Assembly (NCBI GenBank): GCA_949987705.1
Contig: OX465282.1
Location: forward strand, 10,528,501 to 10,592,500
Length of the DNA stretch: 64,000 bases
Source: Thereva unica
Taxonomy: Eukaryota > Arthropoda > Insecta > Diptera > Therevidae
Direction of reading: 5' to 3'
Numbering within the stretch: position 1 is the first letter of the stretch; each line of letters begins with the position of its first letter. The notes under the pieces are model-generated. The model was not told the origin of the DNA and made no database searches. It saw nothing but the letters and a program-made list of their open reading frames with translations. The position numbers and the translations under genes are program-made. Shown here piece by piece: positions 58,381 to 64,000 of the stretch.

Positions 58381-58701
58381 TCTGTTTCGGTTTAAGCCAT
58401 AATTCGAATTACCTCGTTTATAGGGTAAAGAATTTTGGATGATCCATAATTCGAATTATTTTTGGAGTAGCTATAAACTAGGTAACAGTAATGTAATCCT
58501 AACGAAACGTTGCAACGAGTGCCAGATTATCGGACGAAACTAAAAATTCAGTTGCTATAGTTTCTTTTGTACTTTTGTAGCACTGACATATAATAATGGA
58601 CTGCTAATCAGCAATTATTCCCATACAAACCGATGGCACCAAAAAGGTATAGTCGCTCGCTCATCCATAAGCCCCCAAACTGACAGAAGCACTCAGAAAT
58701 A

Positions 58702-58804
58702 AAATCAATTCGAAAAAAATAGACGGGTATAGTGATGTTTATATCTTTTGCGTTAAATCAATTAGAAAAAAATAGACGGGTATAGTGATGTTTATATCTT
58801 TTGC
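58702..58804. repeat. 53-bp tandem duplication upstream of REXO4
   Basis: AAATCAATTCGAAAAAAATA and the following 33 bases, including AGACGGGTATAGTGATG, recur immediately as AAATCAATTAGAAAAAAATA with one difference. CATAAGCCCCC lies on each side (about 58666 and 58812). Confidence 0.92.
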
Positions 58805-59538
58805 TCTTTTCCCCATAAGCCCCCGGTGAGAATGTCAGTTGCTAAGACAGGCGTTGAGAACTTAAATCAGATACACATAAAATTTGCAAATTAATGAAAA
58901 AAAGGCATTTTAAAAGGTGAAAAAGTGAAAATAGTGTTTATTAATTTTTTTAAACAAAATATTTGTGTTGTTTTAATGTTTTAAGTACGTATTTAAAGAA
59001 ATGTAAATTTCAAAAGTGATTCCGGTGTTTACATGGAGTGAAAAAAGGTTTGTAGCCTATGGAACAAATTGGTGCCATGAAAAATTTCTCATAAGCAGTC
59101 CATTCTATATGTCAGTGTTTTGTAGTAAATAAAAATAAAAGTTATTAAATTACATAATTATATGTAAATAAATTAATTAAATGCTAATTATATAAAATTA
59201 ACGGTACTTATTTAATATTTTAAAATTTTTATTTTATTAATACAAAATATATTCTACGACCCATTCCATTCCCAGCTGTGTCTCGCAAGAAGAAGAAGAA
59301 GCAAAACATTTCAAAATACTCTTTTTTTTGAGGTTGTGTTTCATTTATTTTAGAATTGCAAGAATTTAAAAAAAAATACCTTAAAACTTTTATATTTTAA
59401 AATCCTATTGTGAAATTAAATTAAGTTATAATTTAATACATATTATTAATTTTAATGCAACAAGATATTGTATTAGATAAATCCTATGGTATAGCAATTA
59501 TATCTGCATGGCTAGTATTTGAGATTTTCCGTTTCATA

Positions 59539-60309
59539 ATGTCGATGGAAGTAACTGCGGATCCCGTAAAGGAATTTCTTAATAAATTCAAGCCGGGCGG
59601 AGGAACAGTGCATAATAAGAGTAATACTGAACCAAAGAAGAAAGACGGCGCAAATGCTAATTTAAGTCGTAAGGCAGCTGGATCAAACTGGGAGAGCGCC
59701 AATACTGCATGTGCTGGACAACAAAATCGAACAAATAATAAAAAAAATAATAGATCAAAGAATTTCACGCAATATGTTGCAATGGACTGTGAAATGGTCG
59801 GTGTTGGCCATAATGGACAAGATGATATGCTAGCACGAGTTTCGATTGTTAATCAAAAGGGTGAGGTGCTTCTGGATAAATTTGTGCAGCCCAGACAGCC
59901 AGTTACTGATTATAGAACAAAAGTTAGCGGTGTACGACCGAGAGATGTCGAAAATGGTGAGAATTTCGAGAAGGTACAAAATGAAGTTCTTGCATTGCTA
60001 CGTAATAAAATTCTTGTTGGCCACTCAATTCATAATGACTTGGCTGTGCTGTATATTAAGCATCCAAATAAATATATACGTGATACGGCCAAATATCGAC
60101 CACTGGCGAAATTGGTAGCAAATGGAGCTACGCCAAGCCTTAAGAGACTCAGCAAAGCTATTCTGGGTGTTGATATTCAAACTGGTGAGCACAGTTCCGT
60201 GGAAGATGCTAGAGCTGCTATGTCCATATATAATCGGTTCAGTGTTGAATGGGAACGATACTTGAAGAAGGTATTGCAACAACGAAGGAACGGAAAAGGA
60301 AGGAGTTAA
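59539..60309 (+). CDS. REXO4: REXO4-type 3'-5' RNA exonuclease (DEDDh)
   Basis: An uninterrupted frame encodes 256 residues from the ATG at 59539. All five DEDDh residues are present: D83 and E85 in YVAMDCEMVG (Exo I), D167 in GHSIHNDLAVL (Exo II), H218 and D223 in HSSVEDARAAM (Exo III). The blocks ARVSIVNQKGEVLLDKFVQP, VTDYRTKVSGVRP, and IRDTAKYRPL match REXO4/Rex4 closely. Rex4 family enzymes are nuclear/nucleolar and act in pre-rRNA processing. The N-terminus is Lys/Asn-rich, shorter than in vertebrate REXO4 (about 420 residues). An in-frame ATG at 59455 would add 28 residues with a hydrophobic stretch (GIAIISAWLVFEIF) that is unlike the family, so I prefer 59539 (or 59545). The gene is intronless. 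AATAAA follows at 60372-60377. Confidence 0.95.
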   Translation: MSMEVTADPVKEFLNKFKPGGGTVHNKSNTEPKKKDGANANLSRKAAGSNWESANTACAGQQNRTNNKKNNRSKNFTQYVAMDCEMVGVGHNGQDDMLARVSIVNQKGEVLLDKFVQPRQPVTDYRTKVSGVRPRDVENGENFEKVQNEVLALLRNKILVGHSIHNDLAVLYIKHPNKYIRDTAKYRPLAKLVANGATPSLKRLSKAILGVDIQTGEHSSVEDARAAMSIYNRFSVEWERYLKKVLQQRRNGKGRS

Positions 60310-60371
60310 TAATTTATAAGGATCAAAATCTTGTATCTGATTCACTAATTTTTTTTTTTCTTCATTTTGTA

Positions 60372-60377
60372 AATAAA
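60372..60377 (+). terminator. Poly(A) signal of the REXO4 gene
   Basis: AATAAA occurs 63 bp after the stop codon, followed by T-rich sequence, before the convergent gene ends at 60610. Confidence 0.65.
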
Positions 60378-60609
60378 ACATTTTTTTTGCCGTTGACTCT
60401 TAAAATACTCTGCATACAAATTCATTTGTACCAATAGTTTCCACAAAAAAACAAAGAAAAAATGGCATGTTTTATCGGAGGTTGCTAAAAAAAATGAACT
60501 GACGAGATCGCCAAGTCCATTACTTTTTACTTACAAATCTATACCACAAAAATTTTTGTATTTTTGGTAAAAGAGAATTAAAAATTACGCTTATTACAAG
60601 TTCCTTAAC

Positions 60610-61115
60610 TTATTTTTTCTCATTTCCGCTATCGCCGTTGTCGTCTTCACTATCATCGAGATTTTTACTTGAATTGTTTTCATCGCAGCTTCTATTGTGA
60701 CGCTCTAACAAGAATTTCCAAGGATCTTCAAGCATAGATGGGTGAAAATATTGGTCACGTCGATCATCATATCGTTCAAACATCTTAAAAAATGAGATTT
60801 TTATTTGTTATATTCATCCATATTTGTCTTTCTACATACCTTGTTACTGTATCGTCCTCCGCCCTCATTTTTCTTATTCCTATAATCCTTTTGTGGGTAA
60901 TTTTTGTTCCTGTTGTTATAACTATTTCGATTGCTGTTCTTATTTCCATAAGTATTGTATTTCTTATGTTGTTGAAGTTTTTTTTCTGAATCGCCATGAA
61001 TGGGGCTGCTAAACCCAAGTGGTATAAAACTTGGGTCCATAGATGGATATTGTGGCGTAGAATATGATGAACCCATTTGTTGTTGTAATAACTTATCTTC
61101 TTGCGATGTATTCAT
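60610..61115 (-). CDS. MPLKIP: MPLKIP/TTDN1-like protein, two exons
   Basis: Exon 1 is 61115-60840 (92 codons) and exon 2 is 60783-60610 (57 codons plus stop). The 56-bp intron is AAG|GTATGT...TTTTAAG, phase 0, giving a 149-residue protein. The N-terminal two thirds are Gln/Asn/Tyr/Gly/Lys-rich and probably disordered. Exon 2 carries DQYFHPSMLEDPWKFLL, very close to the ENYFKPSMLEDPWAGL box near the C-terminus of human MPLKIP (TTDN1). It ends in an acidic Ser/Asp/Asn tail. In vertebrates TTDN1 is mutated in non-photosensitive trichothiodystrophy and is reported to link the debranching enzyme DBR1 to intron complexes. The box in this protein is the only conserved part, so the assignment rests on it. 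The gene converges on REXO4 (300 bp apart) and diverges from the next gene. Confidence 0.78.
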
Positions 61116-61424
61116 TCTGATATTATTTATATTGTAAATAGCTTTTATTTAATAATTAAAATGGACGCAACAAAGATAAATTTCACTATTTATAAACAAG
61201 TATTTATTGCAAAAAAAAGCTGGGATAAATGATGAACTGTCAAAATTTAACGAAAGTTTCAACTTATGACAGATATTTTTTAACGAATACAAATTTTTGT
61301 AAACGTAAAAACTCCCGCCGGGTTTTCTCCGGCAAGTCTTGTTTTGTGTAATTTCTTATCTTTTTAGTTCTAATTTATGTATTTTTGATACTACATGAAA
61401 TGTATATTACATAATAAATAAAAT
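61116..61424. promoter_or_regulatory. Shared (bidirectional) promoter region
   Basis: Only 309 bp separate the start codon of the TTDN1-like gene (minus) from that of the coiled-coil gene (plus). Both transcription starts must lie here or further out. A GC-rich CCCGCCGGGTTTTCTCCGGC stands out at 61315-61334 in AT-rich sequence. No repeats interrupt the interval. Confidence 0.6.
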
Positions 61425-61494
61425 ATGGAATTAAATAACGAAAATGATGAATGTATCATTCGATACTTGGACAAAATAAAAATGGAATATATCG
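61425..61494 (+). CDS. Coiled-coil protein, first exon
   Basis: The ATG at 61425-61427 opens MELNNENDECIIRYLDKIKM followed by EYI, and the exon ends ATCG|GTATGT (donor at 61495) in phase 1. Splicing to 63910 completes a Gly codon and continues GLKEELQQTKSLLKKANEKN without a break. The charged, leucine-spaced composition predicts a coiled coil starting near residue 15. I cannot name the family. The frame agreement, consensus splice sites and divergent arrangement with the TTDN1-like gene support a real gene. The intron is 2,415 bp and holds only transposon pieces. Confidence 0.65.
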
Positions 61495-61779
61495 GTATGT
61501 TTCTCTTTGTATATTTTGTGCTTAAAAGGTTATTTTTAACCTCTAAGGAAGGCATAGCGTTGGTTCTGAAAAGTATCTTTAGTAAGAAGCTTAAATAAAT
61601 AATAATATACATAAATACTCATCATCATAAAATAGCTGCACAGCCTTTTATTGGCCTTGGCTTAATGCAACATCCTCCTCCAGAATTGTTTTTGATGTTG
61701 TGTTTTAAATTACTAGCTAAAAGGCCACTTTATGGTTTTTATTTATTTATTATTATTAAACTAGAATTCTTCTTCTTCG

Positions 61780-62260
61780 ATGGCTTTACAGCCCAATTCC
61801 AACCTTGGCCTCCATCAACTTCTTCCTCCAGACTTCTCTGTGCTCCGCAGCTTGTCTCGTTTCTTGTTTTGAGCAGTTTTGCTGCATCGGCCTAAACATT
61901 ATCTTCCCACCTTAACCATGGTTTGCCAACTGGTCTTTTGCCATCTGGTAGTAGATACAGGGTTTTTTTGGTATCCTTGAGTCATCTATTCTTTGGACAT
62001 GACCGCCCCAACGTAATGAACGCTTGGCATGGGTCGAAAGTTAACATTCTTTGTATAAGTCGTATAATTCGTGATTGTAGCGTATTCTCCATGCATTGTC
62101 TTCATTGATTGGGCCGTATACCTTTCGGAGAACCTTCCTCTCAAATATATCCAACTTATCTGCGGATTTCTGGGAGATACTCGTTCTACGATGAGTTGGT
62201 GGGAGCTGCAGAAGTCAACGAAAAGCTCACCGTTGGTGTTAGTCACCTATGGCCTATGCC
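61780..62260 (-). mobile_element. RTE-like LINE, 3' end fused to an endonuclease piece by deletion
   Basis: On the minus strand MTNTNGELFVDFCSSHQLIV (endonuclease) at 62246 down is followed near 62165 by KLDIFERKVLRKVYGPI-like sequence, NHELYDLY, HVGAVMSKE and GKRPVGKPWLRWEDNVQADA (RT C-terminus). The parts in between are missing. It is not the same family as the RTE copy at 32 kb. Confidence 0.8.
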
Positions 62261-62344
62261 TAATTGTGTCTCCAAGGCCGGTGTTGTTGCAGAAACTCCT
62301 CCAACTATTTCTTCTTGCTCGTTTGATCGCCCTGTTATAGGTAG

Positions 62345-62960
62345 TTAACGAGCTTTTATAACTCTCTCAGTTTCCGCTCACCTTGGCTGCGTTGAATAGC
62401 TTCCTCGTAGCGGATCCTAACTTGGAGAGCTCGTTATTTCACCATGGAGTTTTCATGTCCTCATCAGAAAGGGGGTAGCAGTAACCCCTCCGAAAGGAAG
62501 TCCGCGGATAGTTTATATCCTTCGTAGATTTGATTGAGGGCCCTTCAGTACGTTACTGATTTCGCCCCGAAAGTCTGTCCAGTTCGTATATTTAAGATTC
62601 CTATACTCACTCTTTCCAAAGACTCACCCACCATTAGGTGAATGTGTCTGTGGTCTAAGCACAATGGCTCATCTGAGACCCGCCAGTCAATCATTTGAGT
62701 AGCCTGCCTGATGTCTTAACCTCACGTCGACCGTTCTCGAAGGTAGGATCCGTACCGCGATTTAATATGTCCAGGGTAAAAATAAGAGGTAATGAAAAAG
62801 GTATTCACCCTTTTTGTTCACTTCACGAACGGCGTTCGCATCACATCCTACGGCGATCTGCAGATCGCTCCTGTTCAAGTGAACCACGATATACTTAAGT
62901 TCTAATGGTGGTGTGTCCTTGGAGACGTAGAGGAGGTAAGCTGAGTATAAAATATTCATG
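62345..62960 (-). mobile_element. LOA/R1-like LINE endonuclease and linker, minus strand
   Basis: The minus strand reads SAYLLYVSKDTPPLELKYIV, LQIAVGCDANAVREVNKKGE (GCDANA is the catalytic D-x-N motif), then DWRVSDEPLCLDHRHIHLMV (the SDHRxI box, S changed to L). A linker decays toward 62345. Frameshifts between the blocks. Confidence 0.78.
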
Positions 62961-63016
62961 CTCTTGCTGCGATGTAAAGTAAAAATCTTCGGGGAGGTGG
63001 AAGTAGGATTCAGTAG

Positions 63017-63486
63017 CAGGGCCGGATTGGCCTATGTCCCATTCGAGTAAATACTGGAAAGGCCAGGCCGCCGGCGGGCCGGAGGTTGAGTTTTCAGGAT
63101 TTTTTGGTGTAGAAACTTAAAGTTTCGTCATAATTGTGACTACGGTCACGAAGATTGACTCGAATTTGGCCTTTTCTCTGTCCCGCCTTCAGCTCGCCTT
63201 CGTACAACCGCTCTCGCCGCTTAAGAGAAGTATTTCTCAAAGCTGGACTCTGAGACTCAAACCGTGATATGCGGGATATAGAGGGATGGAGGACGCAGCG
63301 CGATTGTTGCACGGACTATGCAATATTTGCTTGAAAATTTATATTTCCTATGGACCTTGGACCGGCCTGTGCAATAGGCGCAAGGCGCGCACCGTGCTGA
63401 ATTCTCCTCTACCTTTTTATATATAAACTTTGGGCCGGTCACTAGCGAAATGCTCGGGCCACTAAGGGGGGACCAATCTGTCCCTG
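63017..63486. mobile_element. 470-bp hAT MITE with 8-bp target duplication
   Basis: The left end CAGGGCCGGATTGGCC (63017 on) is the near inverse of GGACCAATCTGTCCCTG (to 63486). The flanking octamers TTCAGTAG (63009-63016) and CTCAGTAG (63487-63494) match at 7 of 8. CAGGG ends with an 8-bp duplication are diagnostic of hAT. No transposase is encoded. It lies inside the first intron of the coiled-coil gene. Confidence 0.88.
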
Positions 63487-63909
63487 CTCAGTAGCATGGC
63501 GGTAGGCTTTGGACTACGAAGACCTTTGATCGCAGATCGTTTCTCAGGACTTATAATTTTGGTGTACCAGTACCACCAAAGGTCCGTGAAGCTGTGACAA
63601 CCATTGGACTCTCAATGTGCCTCACCTTTGTCTAAACCTCTGCGAAAATAGTATGCCCTGTCATACTACAACAGCTCAATAGTAATTAATTCTGTGGAGA
63701 CAATAATCAATGGAAAGCTGAACTATCTTAAACCCTGTACGATAGGTAGTACGGGTTTAAACCCATAAGTTCTAGTAGCGACCTTCTCGTAGGCCAGTAT
63801 TTTTGCTACCATGTTTTGTCTGGTATTGCCACTATTTTAGAATACCTTGCCTTATCTAGTTTTTAAATTTATGCGTGTATTTCAATTATATTTCTTCATA
63901 TAATTACAG

Positions 63910-64000
63910 GACTAAAAGAGGAATTGCAACAAACAAAATCCCTGCTAAAGAAGGCCAACGAAAAGAATGCAGAGTTACTAGCTCAAATTGATTTACTAGT
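63910..64000 (+). CDS. Coiled-coil protein, second exon (runs out of window)
   Basis: The acceptor TATAATTACAG (AG at 63908-63909) opens an exon coding GLKEELQQTKSLLKKANEKN and AELLAQIDLL, with Leu at heptad-like spacing. It is in frame with the exon at 61425-61494 and still open at base 64000. Confidence 0.65.

Noticed and set aside
59484..59768. 94-codon ORF antisense to REXO4
   Set aside because: Shadow of the real coding strand.
60792..60989. Hydrophobic plus-strand ORF
   Set aside because: Antisense shadow of the TTDN1-like exon; Asn/Lys codons read backwards give Ile/Phe/Val.

Overview
The window is insect nuclear DNA, most likely from a fly or midge (Diptera). It is AT-rich, has spliceosomal introns (one only 56 bp long), uses CAAA-ATG type start contexts, and is crowded with decayed copies of insect-type transposons. 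The dipteran placement is an inference from the small intron and the repeat types. It is not proven.

Four protein-coding genes can be supported. (1) An FMNL-type formin (Drosophila Frl-like) lies on the minus strand. Its first coding exon is at 54460-54702 and its second at 13938-14021. The intron between them is about 40.4 kb and fills most of the window, and the gene continues past position 1. (2) A REXO4-type DEDDh exonuclease lies on the plus strand (59539-60309) with no intron. (3) Convergent to it on the minus strand (60610-61115, two exons) is a small protein whose C-terminus carries the YFxPSMLEDPW signature of MPLKIP/TTDN1. (4) Divergent from that gene, across a shared 309-bp promoter region, a coiled-coil protein starts at 61425. 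Its second exon (63910 onward) runs out of the window.

Almost everything else is transposon debris. 1-5 kb: the 3' ends of three non-LTR retrotransposons. 5.2-8.5 kb: a hAT-like element with terminal inverted repeats and a near-perfect 8-bp target duplication, holding a nested stack of other elements. 10-13 kb: a LINE with an RNase H region, split by an RTE-type LINE that left a perfect 13-bp target duplication. 14-18 kb: a decayed copy of an uncharacterised repeat ORF with the AFTGCDTTS motif, a hAT transposase remnant and a LINE tail. 20.9-21.8 kb: a Harbinger element with 43-bp inverted repeats and TTA duplications. 24-33 kb: several copies of one Jockey-like LINE, a mariner remnant, a perfect hairpin MITE and the 5' half of the same RTE family seen at 12 kb. 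33-42 kb: copies of a GC-rich family with GTCGTCCATAAATTACGT ends, a Tc1/mariner relic and two copies of a 180-bp MITE. 46.9-48.2 kb: a 210-bp satellite. 49-54 kb: more LINE pieces right up to the formin exon. 56.9-58.8 kb: a cluster of MITEs upstream of REXO4. 61.5-63.9 kb: LINE pieces and a hAT MITE inside the first intron of the coiled-coil gene.

No tRNA, rRNA, CRISPR array or bacterial-type operon was seen. The clearest new information is the gene structure (a giant formin intron and a compact three-gene cluster beside it), a set of TIR elements with resolvable ends, and a GC-rich repeat family that matches nothing I recognise.
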